Counted from the first letter of the stretch, positions 12,440 through 24,240 are shown. The stretch is 64,000 nucleotides of DNA from Scilla litardierei (GCA_030789695.1 CM061132.1:161907442-161971441), one strand, 5' to 3'. The notes: generated by a model from the letters alone, not told the origin. Numbers and translations are program-made.

Positions 12440-12667
12440 ACAGCCGGCCCCACCATTCCATTCTTTCAATTGTATTCCAAGCAAAATGCAAGGAATACAA
12501 AAGAGCTCATCATTATCAAATTGGAATAGCCACGTATGATTCTATTCCACGCCCAAAAGAACACCCGCTTGGAATAAAAACTTAGACTCGGGTGAACCGT
12601 ATAGGAACAATATAGAAACAGTGCCAAATTTAGCATTCCCCCCTAATTCTTGGCAAAAGAACAGCCC
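12175..12667. mobile_element. MITE with GGGC(C)TGTTCTTTTGC terminal inverted repeats
   Basis: The left end GGGCCTGTTCTTTTGC matches the complement of the right end GCAAAAGAACAGCCC. It has no coding capacity. Internally it carries a G-run (from about 12377) followed by a (GA)n microsatellite to about 12435. The ends resemble Tourist/PIF-Harbinger or hAT MITEs of the GGGC..TGTT type. TAA lies immediately left and, one base off, right, so a 3-bp target duplication is possible but not certain. The element at 43123-44066 has closely similar ends. Confidence 0.65.
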
Positions 12668-12837
12668 ATAAAGGAAAAGGAATAAACGGGCTGAGTTCGG
12701 ATCAAGTCCTCAGACATTGCTCGAGTCTGATTCGTTCTTTCATCACATAGTTGAAATTGGAGCAAATGGGCGGGAAAATAATTTAGACCGATTGAGTGAC
12801 CACCGAATCAAAGAGAGCTGCTATGCGGACAGAGCAA

Positions 12838-13486
12838 GTTGTTGCGCACACAGTCTACTTTAACCACATTCAAACAAATTTAAAAATCCTTTTTACTTTA
12901 CGCACAACAACATTTCCTTGTTGCCCCTCCCCTCTTCGTCATCTTCCACTACCTCCCCGCAGCGGTGGCGGCGGACACTAAGCTCCGGGGGCTGTGCGGT
13001 ATCAATCTGATATCAGGCACAAATGCTTCGGATCTGAGCTCCAATCGAAGAATTCGGAGGCATCACGCATCGATCCAATGGCATTCGAGCGAGATCGGGA
13101 CATTGCTTCACAAATGATGGGCTCGTGCTTCGTTCGGAGAGGGAAGCGCCATTAACAGAGGACCTCGATCGTCATCATATTGGATCGGAGACAAGGAGAG
13201 AAAAAGTGAAGAAAGAGGAAATGAGGGCTTAGGGGGATGTGGACATAGAGATACGGAGGGAGATCAAATGAGAAAAGAGAAGATCAACATTTTGAGGGAT
13301 TTTTAAAAACGAGCTCGTGCTTCGATGCGTTGAAGGGTAGAGCTTGGCGGGGGGCTGCGGCCGGCGCCTGCGGCAGGGAAGAAGCTGAAGAGGAGGAAGG
13401 AGTTGTAGGGTAAAAGAGTAAAAAGGTTCAATGGCACATATGTAAATAGGTGGTCATTCATCAAAATGGATGTGCGCATAGCAATT
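12838..13486. mobile_element. Probable MITE or Pack-type element with GC-rich cargo
   Basis: The left end contains TTGTTGCGCACACAG and the right end the complement of TTGCTATGCGCACATCC. The element at 25480-25980 has similar ends (TTACTATGCGCACA). Both enclose a GC-rich, codon-like block (here about 12940-13400) next to a TTTACCCT-type motif, in opposite relative orientation. No target duplication could be fixed. Carrying GC-rich gene-like pieces is typical of Mutator-like Pack elements, so that is the preferred reading. Confidence 0.4.
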
Positions 13487-13857
13487 CTCGAATCAAAAAT
13501 GGGCGAGACGAGAGCATGAGCGAAAGAGAGGGAATAGAAAATTAGCAGCCAGACTCCACTGCCGTAAGAATCAGCTCTTTGATTCTCTATTCGTTTTATC
13601 CTTTTGAATATCTTTCACTGATTAGTACCAATCTAGGTTTTAAAGTTTCGATCTTATGGTTTTTTTTAATTTCACTGCCGATTCTATTTCAGATGTCTCG
13701 AATCTAGGATTTGGTTAGATTTATAGAGTTTGGAGCTCGGGTTTCTTATTTCTCTCACACATTTGGGCAAAATTTTACCTGTTGATGATTTAATCCACTT
13801 TGTTTTGTCTCGATTTTGCTAGATTTTGCTAAATTTTTTGCTTGATCAGATTTGAAG

Positions 13858-14725
13858 ATGGGGATTGAGAACTACCATGTGATTGAGTTAGTAGGCGAGG
13901 GTTCTTTTGGGAAGGTGTACAAAGGACGACGCAAGTATACGGGAAAGGTTTGATCTGAGAAATGCTGATCATAATCAATGTCTTTTCCCCCGATGAAATT
14001 AGAGATATTGACAGTGCACTCAAATGATTGCTTGCTTTTACTTGCAGACGGTAGCATTGAAATTTATTCTTAAGCATGGGAAAAGTGAGAAAGACATTCA
14101 TAATTTACGGCAGGAGATTGAGGTATTTGATTTCAATTCTATCTAATTTCAATAAAATCTGGGGTTTTGTACTTTCTTTCCCCTATTACTTTTAGCAAAT
14201 GAAATGAATAGAAATTGACATCTACTGGACTTTTGTGTAGATTCTCAGAAAACTGAAACACGAAAATATAATCGAAATGTTAGATGCCTTTGAAAGCCCT
14301 CAAGAGTTCTGCGTTGTCACAGAATTTGCTCAGGTATGTAGAGATACAGCTATTGCAACGAGAATCACACCAATGCATAGAACTACTAAACACAACAACA
14401 TTCATGGGAAGCTTATTGTTTCTTCTTCTCAGGGTGAACTGTTTGAGGTTCTTGAGGATGACAAGTGCCTCCCAGAGGAACAAGTTCAAGCAATAGCTAA
14501 ACAGCTGGTAATTATCCTGCTTTACCAGTGCTTTTAACAGCAATTGGATCATTTATATACATTACAGTGATCCCACACTAACACTGTTATATTTTTTTCC
14601 ATGTAACTTTGTTTGGTGATCTGTTACTTCAGGTCAGGGCACTACATTATTTACACTCAAATCGCATTATCCATCGAGATATGAAACCACAAAACATCCT
14701 TATCGGACCAGGATCCGTTGTTAAG
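13858..14725 (+). CDS. TIO: FUSED/TWO-IN-ONE-type Ser/Thr protein kinase, N-terminal part (5 exons, partial)
   Basis: Exons 13858-13947, 14048-14122, 14241-14333, 14433-14507 and 14633-14725 join in phase 0 into 142 residues without a stop; every intron has GT-AG borders. The protein starts [20 protein letters not shown], with the glycine loop GEGSFG at residues 14-19. It continues with VALKF (the ATP-anchoring Lys), a helix-C Glu near [26 protein letters not shown], and the catalytic loop [10 protein letters not shown]. This order and wording are those of plant TIO, the FUSED-family kinase with ARM repeats that acts at the phragmoplast during cytokinesis. The activation segment (DFG), the rest of the C-lobe and the ARM-repeat region are missing. 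No further exon lies between 14726 and the N gap, and none was recognised after it. It is either a gene broken by the assembly gap or a truncated copy. The ATG at 13858 is the first in frame and fits the family start. Confidence 0.85.
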
Positions 14726-15408
14726 GTTAGTGAATCTGGATATGCTTTGCTTAGAAATTTTAATTGAAATTCGATCAGGTTTTTGGTCACGAAAGATCTC
14801 CATACTCTTCTATCCCTTATGTGCAGTAGCATTTGCTTGTATTTTCCTCACACCAACATCACACCATAACAATGTGCTTCATTGAATAGGAAGATACGTT
14901 TATCAGAACCCAATCTTTTTCTCTTATCAGAAAGGGGGTTTTCTTTGGAGCAAGACTTAAATTTCATCAACCTCTAAACCATATTGACTAAGTTTTATTG
15001 ATTGCCAATGTCTCGTCTGCCCTCCAGAGGATATATTTCTAATCATGGAAATTGTGTACTACATCGGGATCATAGCAATACAGTGTACAGTCCAGAGGGG
15101 TGTCCAAGTGCAAGTTATAGGCCAATTTTGAATTGATATTTTCTGGCCCAAATTAAGCTCATGAAACCTAGGATCAATGTTATTGAACCCCCTGCACTCC
15201 CAAGGAGTCCAGAGAAAGTGGTAACATAACAAAATGCCAATTATGTTATAAAATATTCACACAGCTCGAATTGCACTTGGAGCAGGCAATGTGGAGAAAC
15301 TGTTGAAGGCTAGGATTGAATTTGATTTGTGCTCGAGAGATAAATATGGTGACTGTAAATGAATAAGTGCACCTGACAAATATACCATATGCATTACTGC
15401 CTAAATTG
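14726..15408 (+). other. Intron-like sequence after kinase exon 5
   Basis: It begins with a donor (GTTAGTG) after kinase exon 5 and stays AT-rich. I searched it by eye for the expected CDFGFAR-encoding exon and did not find it. No other gene is visible. Confidence 0.5.
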
Positions 15409-15908
15409 NNNNNNNNNNNNNNNNNNNNNNNNNNNNNNNNNNNNNNNNNNNNNNNNNNNNNNNNNNNNNNNNNNNNNNNNNNNNNNNNNNNNNNNNNNNN
15501 NNNNNNNNNNNNNNNNNNNNNNNNNNNNNNNNNNNNNNNNNNNNNNNNNNNNNNNNNNNNNNNNNNNNNNNNNNNNNNNNNNNNNNNNNNNNNNNNNNNN
15601 NNNNNNNNNNNNNNNNNNNNNNNNNNNNNNNNNNNNNNNNNNNNNNNNNNNNNNNNNNNNNNNNNNNNNNNNNNNNNNNNNNNNNNNNNNNNNNNNNNNN
15701 NNNNNNNNNNNNNNNNNNNNNNNNNNNNNNNNNNNNNNNNNNNNNNNNNNNNNNNNNNNNNNNNNNNNNNNNNNNNNNNNNNNNNNNNNNNNNNNNNNNN
15801 NNNNNNNNNNNNNNNNNNNNNNNNNNNNNNNNNNNNNNNNNNNNNNNNNNNNNNNNNNNNNNNNNNNNNNNNNNNNNNNNNNNNNNNNNNNNNNNNNNNN
15901 NNNNNNNN
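15409..15908. other. Assembly gap of exactly 500 N
   Basis: Five hundred unresolved bases. The round number suggests a scaffold gap of unknown true length, so order and distance across it are not proven. The missing kinase exons could lie here. Confidence 0.95.
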
Positions 15909-16547
15909 ATTTTGTTATTCCGGCTTAGTCGACTATAGTGAATGAGCTAGTCGACTAGCTCTTGACTAGTCGACGAATACATTGTGAAAGTTGGGAAGAT
16001 AAGTGGCTGAGCTATCTTGTGCAGAGTTAGCTCGCATGTGCTCTGGACCCTGCTTATCCGACTCTGCACAAATCCGAGCTAGTGGACTTCTACATTGTAT
16101 GGATTCTCAGTTCGAAAGATCGGCTGCTCATAGGTCAGCAACGCTATAGCCCGAGCTTCGGATAGCTCGGCTCGGTATTTCGTCGACTCGATCTTCAGAA
16201 GGGAGTTCGATAGAACGGAGGGGCCGACCATAGGACGCAGTGTCATATTCGAAGAAGAGTTGCGTTTGGATTAGAATTCCGTTTTAGTCGGAGTTCTTGT
16301 CAAATAGTATTGGAAAGAAGAGAGAATAGGGTCTGTTGGATCTTTTCTATGTGGTTGATTTGATGAGCACATATATAGTTGTTACTATTTTTGGATTTAG
16401 GGTTTGTTAGCCTTATAAATATTGGTGGCTACCCTCTTCATTGTAACACAATTGAAATTAGAAATTCTCTCTTCTCTGTGTGGATGTAGGCTAGGTTTTA
16501 CAGTTGAACCACATTAAATCTTTCTTTGTCTAATTGTTCGTTCGACA
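15909..16547 (+). repeat. Ty1/copia LTR, 3' portion (start unresolved)
   Basis: The sequence ends TTCGTTCGACA directly before a primer-binding site. A TATAAATATT box lies near 16414, followed by a TTGTAACACAATTG stretch, the usual U3/R layout of copia LTRs. TGTTGGATC at 16334 could be the LTR start (214 bp), but related U3-like sequence continues upstream to the gap, with repeated GACTAG/GTCGAC motifs at 15926-15975. The left border is therefore not defined. Confidence 0.6.
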
Positions 16548-16770
16548 TGGTACCAAAGCCAGGTTGATCTCTAACTTGTTCTTTTTCACCGTCGAGATCG
16601 ATCTTCATTTGTTCCTTCCTACCGACGTCTACTCCGGCAGATCAGATTCGGCCTATTCATGTGCACCGACCGGCTGCTCGCCCTGTGTTCTCGTCCTGTA
16701 CTTCGGCAGATCAAGTTCTGAGTCTTTGGGTTGCCTTTGTCCAATCATCCACACAAACTTGAGCTTCAAT
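16548..16770 (+). mobile_element. Primer-binding site and leader/gag start of a truncated copia element
   Basis: TGGTACCAAAGCCAGG directly follows the LTR and resembles the TGGTATCAGAGC site complementary to initiator-methionine tRNA. The next ~200 bases are GC-richer leader or early gag sequence without a lasting frame. The element then stops; AT-rich unrelated sequence follows. Confidence 0.55.
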
Positions 16771-17241
16771 TGAATCTGGACCGAAACAAGAGCGATTTTA
16801 ATTTAATATATTTCTACTGGCACTAAATTCTTATTTAACAACAACTATAAAGACTAGCACTGCAAGACTTTTTTTGACAATAATAGCCAAAATTGGAAAA
16901 TGTTTTTGATGCGCCTTCCACCATTGTAATATATCAAGTTCACTTCCATTCACAAACTTAAAATAAGTTATTAAATAACTATCAAGCTCGGAAAGTGAGC
17001 TCGATGAACTTTTTATTTTTTTGTTTTTTGCATTAAAAATTGATAACCTTTACCACTAAAACTTGAGTTTGAAAATTGAGATGAAGAATCATTTTGTGCA
17101 ACATTTGTATGAGATGGACCATACATATTAGCGTATTCATCATATAATTTAAAAACTTCGAACTTAACAGAAGATAGCAAAGCTAGTCAATCAACTTTTA
17201 AATCTAAAGCATTATAATAATATAGCAATGATGTGTCTAAA
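16771..17241. other. AT-rich intergenic sequence
   Basis: No gene, repeat end or regulatory signal could be recognised here. Confidence 0.6.
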
Positions 17242-17459
17242 TGTAATGGCCTGCATCCGTCACAACACGTATTTTCGTATGAATATTATTAGAATAATTT
17301 CAAAATGGTTGTAAAAATGTTAATATGATTTTTAAATGGTTTTCTGTATTTTTTGACTATTTTTCTAAGGCCAAAACGACTCTAAACGCGTAAACCTGCA
17401 ACCCACGACGTATAAACACGATTTGTTTCAATATATACATACATACATACATACATACA

Positions 17460-17540
<81 letters not shown>

Positions 17541-18278
17541 GCTAAAAATTTTAAACAAATATTATTTTCATGATCTTTATGAATTTAGGAACTCGTGACA
17601 ATTTTTCTGAAATTTTTCCGAGACATTTCGTTTTAGGGGCAAAATCGTAATTTTGTACACCTAATTATCATTTACCTAATTATATTTATCATTAACCCAA
17701 ATAACTCTTACCTAACTCTGTCGTAGCCCTCAGCACTTTTCACGTGGGTTAACATTTTCTCTAAATAGTCAACCCACCCAACAACTTTATTTAATGGCTT
17801 AATTATTTAACTAATTGTTAATAAATAAACCAACTAACCCAGAAGGAAACAACTGACGAACATCTCTCCTTTTTATTTCTCACTCACTCACTTTATCTCT
17901 CACTCACCCTGTCTTCATCCTTTAACCGGCCAATCGCCGGTCACCGTCAGTGAACTCCGGCCTCCGACCACCTTCACTTTGCAACCACCGAGCCCTCTGC
18001 CTCCTCCTCCACTCGCTGATGTCGTCCGCTGAAACAGTAACAATGCCAAAACCAAGCTCGATCACCTCCCCCTCATTTCCCCTTCATCTTGGAAGCAAAA
18101 CATCATTCTCCCACTCTCATCTATCTCATTCTCACGTTCTCCCCCTCACACTTTCATCATCACATTCTTCTTCTTCTTCTTCTTCCCTCTCCACATACTC
18201 CATCTCTATCAGCCAACCCAACGCCCGACGAGGTACGATCCCCTTCGCGACCCAAAACCGCAAGCCAAAGCCCCACAA
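17242..18278 (+). repeat. Left part of an old LTR related to the first element, split by a later insertion
   Basis: It begins TGTAATGGCCTGCATCC, close to the TGTAACGGCCTG start at 6119, then follows the same plan: AT-rich start, GC-richer C/T-rich island at about 17940-18270. Open frames in the island are Ser/Pro-rich and look fortuitous. A microsatellite of (ACAT)n then (AT)n lies at about 17433-17537. The sequence is cut at 18278 by the reverse element and seems to resume at 22264. Confidence 0.5.
17433..17537. repeat. Compound microsatellite (ACAT)n-(AT)n
   Basis: About 55 bases of ACAT tetranucleotide repeats run straight into about 50 bases of AT dinucleotides. Confidence 0.9.
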
Positions 18279-19188
18279 TGTCACGCCCCGCTTCCCATTA
18301 AGCTTGGGAGCGAGGACGCGAACGGGTCCGCATGTGCAAGTAAGGAGGAGGTACTTTTGCTTTTCTTTCCTCCCTGACTTAACACAATAAGCGTCTGTGT
18401 AAAAACCGCAGGTTCTTGCTTGCATTACTCAAAAACAACACAGATAAGTAAAATAAGATTACAATCTCATTCGTCTCAACCAAATTACAACAATGTAGGA
18501 ACAGAAGAGTGGGTCTTATGACCCGTACGACAAATGAAAAGAAGTGCAATGAAGGTTCACTAGCTCAACAACTCTTGGTCAACTGGTTCAGCTATTGTAA
18601 CTAGTCCTCTTGGTGTTATAGCTCGGAATCTGACATACATCCAAAAACATGAATGTATGTCAGCAAGGGTCTGCAAGTAGGTGTTAGAAACCCAAGGCAA
18701 GGTATACAAATTTATACTGAATTTAAGAGGCATTAATACATTCAACGAGATAATGACAGAAGTTTAAACATGCTGATTATAAAATGAATTAAAGTAAAAT
18801 ACTTCTATCATGCAGTTCTAAGCAGTTATAAGAATTCACACTAGCATGCATTTCTATTATGAAAATGAAATGTGGCAGTTAAATAATGTAACATCAGTTC
18901 TGTAAGTTAACTTTCTTTTCCAATTGTTTAACTGTGTGTGCAAATTCGTGACTAAGGCCCCCGTCGTTAGACGAATAGTAAGTGAATCCACCTTCAAGTG
19001 CCTCCAAATGTGACCCGTTTACTACCGATTAGTGCCCGTGAACTCAACCCCACCCATGTGTACTTCCTGGACCACGAGGTAGGATGCTAAACTGTCATAT
19101 ACTGGAACACGAGCCAGACTAGTCACATGTGACCCTACTGGAACACGAGCCAGACTAGTCACATGTGACCGATGTGAATAGCCATCAA

Positions 19189-19280
19189 GTAGCCAACGAC
19201 ATGTAACAGCTGGTAGCCAACGGCATGTAACAACTGGTAGCCAACGGCATGTAACAACTGGTAGCCAACGACATGTATCA
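19189..19280. repeat. 24-bp tandem repeat, about 4 units (LTR copy 1)
   Basis: Units of the form GTAGCCAACGGCATGTAACA plus ACTG repeat every 24 bases from 19189. Just upstream a ~34-bp unit (ACTGGAACACGAGCCAGACT and onward) is doubled. Confidence 0.85.
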
Positions 19281-19446
19281 TTCTTTGATTATCAAGTTCA
19301 TTCGTGTGTCTAGCAGACATTTCTAGCAGTTAATTTGCATGAGTAATAAGCATGGCATATGGCAGTTTAATTGAAGTAACATTTATCGATAGTTTAACAA
19401 AAGTATTTTGCATTAGCATAGACTTGCATGGGCCACCACTAAAACC

Positions 19447-22263
19447 TGTCACTCCCCGCTTCCCATTAAGCTTGGGAGCGAGGACGCGAACGGGTCTGCG
19501 TGTGCAAGTAAAGAGGATGTACTTTTGCTTTTCTTTCCTCCCCGACTTAACACAATAAGCGTCTGTGTGAAAACCGCAGGTTCTTGCTTGTATTACTCAA
19601 AAACAACACAGATAAGTAAAATAAGATTACAATCTCATTCGTCTCAACCGAATTACAACAATGCAGGAACAGAAGAGTGGGTCTTATGACCCGTACAACA
19701 AATGAAAAGAAGTGCAATGAAGGTTCACTAGCTCAACAACTCTTGGTCCACTGGTTCAGTTATTGCAACTAGTCCTCTTGGTGCTATAGCTCGGAATCTG
19801 ACATACATCCAAAAACATGAATGTATGTCAGCAAGGGTCTACAAGTAGATGTTAGAAACCCAAGGCAAGGAATATAAATTTATACAGAATTTAAGAGGCA
19901 TTAATAAATTCAACGAGATAACGACAGAAGTTTAAACATGCTGATTATAAAATGAATTAAAGTAAAATACTTCTATCATGCAGTTCTAAGCAGTTATAAG
20001 GATTCACACTAGCATGCATTTCTATTATGAAAATGAAACGTGGCAGTTAAATAATGTAACATCAGTTCTGTAAGTTAACTTTCTTTTCTAAGTGTTTAAC
20101 TATGTGTGCAAGTCCGTGACTAAGGCCCCCGTCGTTAGACGAATAGTAAGTGAATCCACCTTCAAGTGCCCCGAAAGTGATCCGTTTACTACTGGCTACT
20201 GTCCAAGAGCCCAACCCCACCCACGTGTACTTCCTGGACCACGAGCCAGGATGTTAAACCGTCATATACTGGAACACGAGCCAGACTAGTCATATGTGAC
20301 CCTACTGGAACACGAGCCAGACTAGTCACATGTGACCAATGTGAATAGCCATCTAGTAGCCAACGGCATGTAACAACTGGTAACCAACGACATGTAACAA
20401 CTGGTAGCCAACGGCATGTAACAACAGGTAGCCAACGGCATGTATCAACTGGTAGCCAACGGTATGTATCATTCTTTGATTATCAAGTTCATTCGTGTGT
20501 CTAGCAGACATTTCTAGCAGTTAATTTGCATGAGTAATAAGCATGGCATATGGCAGTTTAAATGAAGTAACATTTAACGATAGTTTAACAAAAGTGCTGA
20601 AAATAAGAATTTAAAGAACATGTTACGGAAACTAACTTTCTTTGCTATTGTTCTAAACTAAGGTATATCAAGTTATATGCTGTTGGATCACATTTTCAGT
20701 CAAGAATGTCATGGTAGTAAATTCATGCGTCATTTCACAAGTAGATTTTGTGTTATACAACTTTACATGCAAAAGACCAAATGAGTATCTAACTTCAAAA
20801 ATTCAATATAAATTGTACACTTGCATGATTTCAGTGATTTTGGTGTCGTTGGGTTCGTCTTGACGGGTACTACGTAATGGTACATTCGGTTCACTGTTTT
20901 GGTTAAACATATCACTGAATTAGATCTATTGCGAGTTACACAAAATATTAAGTTAATCCCTAAATTGGGTTTGTCTAATTTTATTGGGTTCTCTGGCTAG
21001 GGTGGTGTTTATATTGTATTATAACAACATGATACGCCTTATTAATTTAATATTTATTACCCTAACATTATTTAAAAATTACTAACATGCTAAATTTAAA
21101 TAATACGAACAAATTAACATTTAAATTACACTAACTAATATTAACAACTAACTAATTAACTACGCTAATTTACTAATCTAATTACATGGCTTAACATGGT
21201 GTTTAACATTCTCACCTACTAACTTTGACTAAGGGTAGTAAGATGACATGTTATAATTACATCTCTATAGTCTCTCTCTCTCTCTCTCTCTCTCTTTATA
21301 ACTCTCTCTTCTCTCTCCTTGTCTCTCTGTTTTCTGTCTTCTTCATTCATTCTTTTTTTGTTTACATTTTAATGGCAGCAAACAACCACGCAAGGGGAGG
21401 AAGTGACTCACGCACGCATGCACGAGGGAGGAGAGACGCCGGCGACAGGGGGTGCGGTGGCTGCTCCGGCGGCAGGGGGTTCCCAGCGGTGGCGGCGGGC
21501 TCCCAGCGGCGACGTCGGCTCTCCGGCAGGCGGCGCGCGCGAGGATGCCCAGGGGTGGGGTGAGGGGGCCGGCCTAGGGGAGGAGGAGGAAGAGGAAGGG
21601 GAAGAAGTGTTGATTTGAATCTGAAATTGATTCAAATTTGTGTGTTTGATTTCTGAAATGAATCTGAAGTATTTTCAGATTTGGTTTTCTGAAGTTGTGT
21701 TTGTTTTGAATCTGAAGTTTTGGGTTTTGAATCTGAAATTTTGGGCTTTCAGATTTGGGTTTTGATTGTGGTTGCGGATTGATTTTGGGGACTGATTTGG
21801 TGGTGAAATTTGTTCTTGGTTTGAGAAATTTGATGGAGGATTTACAGAGGATTGTTTGCAGGAAAAGAGATGCTGCCTCTGCTGTTGAAATACAATAGTG
21901 AAGGGGAAAAGATTGATGGAAGGGAGAGCTGGAGGTGTGGGGAAGGACTTCAATTCTAGGTTGGATCTGAACTGTCCAAACGGTGGTAATCAATGTACGG
22001 TTAGTTTAGTTAATATTTGATTAGGGGCAATTTAATTAGGGTAATTTAATTAGTGTAATTTAATTCGGGTTAAAGTTAATCAATATTTGATTAGGGATAA
22101 TGTAATTAGGGTAAAAATTTATTAATCGCGCCATGGTAAAATTAAAAATCCGAGACGTGCTCACGTCAACGCACAGAATAACTCGCACACGAAAACATCC
22201 GGACGATAAAAAAAATACGGGTACACACAATAATCAACACGCCTAGAAATACCGGCAGTTACA
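19447..22263 (-). repeat. Complete 5' LTR of the reverse element (2817 bp)
   Basis: Its termini are TG...CA. It shares with the first element the last ~200 bases (including the AAGCGGGG-type end), the stem-loop at 19798-19831 and the early TGTAAC start. A GC-rich island at about 21370-21620 (encoding only low-complexity Gly/Arg/Ala frames) is preceded by a (TC)n run at 21268-21296. Confidence 0.8.
20356..20470. repeat. 24-bp tandem repeat, about 5 units (LTR copy 2)
   Basis: The same repeat as at 19189 but with one more unit, at the matching position in the other LTR copy. Confidence 0.85.
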
Positions 22264-23765
22264 CCCAACCTCTCATCTTCACCTCCTCAAAACAACTTCA
22301 TTTTCATCCAAACACTCGAGGCCCTCGCTTCTCCCACCGCACATAGCACCAGCCTCTAATCGACACTGAGCACCCAAGTAGCCACCACCCCCACCCAAAC
22401 TCTCCCCAGAACCTCGTCGTGAGTTCCTCTGAGCCCCCTCGAGAGCCCACGGCCGTTGTGACCCCTCCTCCGAGCTCCCCACCAACACAACAACACCCCA
22501 ATGCCACTTACCCCTTCCTGCAGCAAGCCCAGAGCCGAGCTCGCCTCGCCGTCTCCACCACCAATCGACCATTGTCTTCCACCGATAGCTACGTGGCCCG
22601 GCCTCTCTACAGTTCTCCACCGATAGCCCAGTGGCCCAACCGTGCTGCATATTGTAGCATGAACAAAGGAAAAGAGAGAGGGAAGAGGGGGATATTATTA
22701 TATATTAAATAAAACGATAAAATATGAAGATAGATTAGTTTAAAATTTAAAAATAATACAAATATCCAAAAAATACAATAAGGCCACCGAAAAATCATAC
22801 GCATCGCATAGAGCGCGTAGACACCAAGATCATCATAATCAGGCATGTATTTTTTTCCGTAAATGAATTTTCTTACTTATTTTATTTATGTATAATTTAT
22901 CAAATTAATTTATTCTCGTCGTAATTTGCAAAAATGGGAAAACGTAATATCTGACGTGATTCTACTAACAAAGAAAAAGATTTTGACATATTATGCATAA
23001 AATTCTGACATGTAGATTTATTAAAATAAATCGTTGAACATTGTCGACAATTAATTTCTAATTTTGAAAATTAATTTTTAGATGTTTTACATTGCAAAGA
23101 TTGTTTATTAATTGTTTAAAAATTATAAAAAATACTTGTTAACCTCAAAAAAGTATTTGCTGCTTAGATATATTCATAGCTGTAAATGTTTTCAAATTAA
23201 TCTTATATAGTAGTTGCTCGATTTAATATTGTGAAGTGGATATATTATGAATTGACGACATATCATTCGCCGTAAAATTATATTGAACTGTTGCATGAAC
23301 TTGGGAGACGCTGTGGACATGCCATATGTGTATGTTATGAGGCAGATGTACGAAAATGATTGTATGAGTAATGAAACCATATGGTTATGAATAGATTATC
23401 AATTGACGAAACATGTACTATTGTCCTAGCACTTGACTTGACCTGTGGGTATTGGGGAAGTCTATTGTTGCAAAGGGCATGTGAGTGATTGGATCCACAT
23501 TACGACTTTACCTCCACTTATGCTATGCACATGAACTTAGCACTAGAACAGGTGGTTAAGTAAGTATAATTTTATGCAGTTTCATCAGCATTTGTTTCAG
23601 TAAGTTAAAATGTGTTTCTAACTGCTATAGTTAGTATTACACTTTGCCATGTTTCATTACGCTTGTCTCATGCTCTGGGGTTAATGTCATCCTTAAATAC
23701 TTTATGCAGCTTTCTTTAATTGCATGTTGATAAATGCTTCCATTCTTGGATAATAATAAAGTTAC
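22264..23765 (+). repeat. Right part of the split old LTR (3' end not found)
   Basis: It continues the GC-rich island (22290-22640), then a CAGGCATGTATTTTTTTCC stretch comparable to CAGGCAAGTATAC at 1730, then AT-rich sequence with ATGTCATCC/CATGTT-like motifs similar to the distal LTR of the first element. The characteristic GCGTGACA end and the stem-loop are absent, so it is truncated or too diverged. Confidence 0.4.
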
Positions 23766-24019
23766 TTGGACCGGGGTCTATGGGGTCTAGTTCAGAAAAA
23801 TTTAAAAACTGAGCTATGACCCTATATTATTTATTATCTATCCCCTCAACCCTCGATTTTTCTTTTGTTTTCTCTTCTCCCCATTTATCCCCTTGTTTTC
23901 TCACAGTTCCATATTTCCCCCCATATTTTTTCTATTTATTTTCGGCCAATAACCCCCCCTTTTCATTTTCATTTTTTTTATTTTCTCTCCTCTTTTTTTT
24001 ATTTGGGATTTTATGGTCT
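23766..24019. other. Pyrimidine-rich intergenic sequence
   Basis: T/C-rich on the plus strand, with open frames made only of Phe/Leu/Pro/Ser. No gene is supported. Confidence 0.5.
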
Positions 24020-24240
24020 GCGGGCTTCATGCCCGCATCCAAGTTTTTTTAAAAAAACATGTGACATGGCTTGCGGGTCTGAAACCCACCCGCAACCATT
24101 AACCTCTTTCTTTTAATGTCACATGGCTTGCAGCGGGCCTGAAGCCCGCATCCATTAACCTCTTTTTTTAAAATGTCACATGTCTTACGGGCCTAAAGCC
24201 CGTCAGCCTGGGCTGCGGGCTTCAGGCACGGGCTTCCGGC
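24020..24240. repeat. Array of GC-rich palindromes in a ~54-60 bp degenerate tandem repeat
   Basis: GCGGGCTTCATGCCCGC (24020), a GCGGGT...ACCCGC version (24073), GCGGGCCTGAAGCCCGC (24133) and ACGGGCCTAAAGCCCGT (24187) each sit in a repeated context of AACATGTGACATGGCTTG and CCATTAACCTCTTT. More copies blur together at 24210-24246. Confidence 0.75.

Larger units (their letters stand above)
18279..22263 (-). mobile_element. Internally deleted reverse-oriented relative of the LARD-like element
   Basis: Read on the minus strand there is a complete LTR (22263 to 19447, starting TGTAACTGCC and ending CGGGGAGTGACA), then only ~42 bases of interior (the same TTTTAGTGGTGGCCCATGC leader as at 2862), then a second LTR lacking its first ~1.6 kb (from about 19404 to 18279). 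The fusion is at an ACTTTTGTTAAACT context where leader and LTR share a short ACTTTT match. Flanks are CACAA (18274-18278) and CCCAA (22264-22268), a 4/5 match to a 5-bp target duplication. The element therefore inserted into the sequence on either side of it. Confidence 0.75.

Noticed and set aside
15367..15945. Long frames across 15409-15908
   Set aside because: They consist of N bases and have no coding meaning.
17950..18390. 146-codon Ser/Pro/His-rich plus-strand frame
   Set aside because: It crosses the 18278/18279 insertion border between two repeats, so it cannot be a native gene.
19189..20470. 24-bp repeats as a CRISPR array
   Set aside because: There are no unique spacers, the units are head-to-tail minisatellites in a plant LTR, and there are no cas genes.
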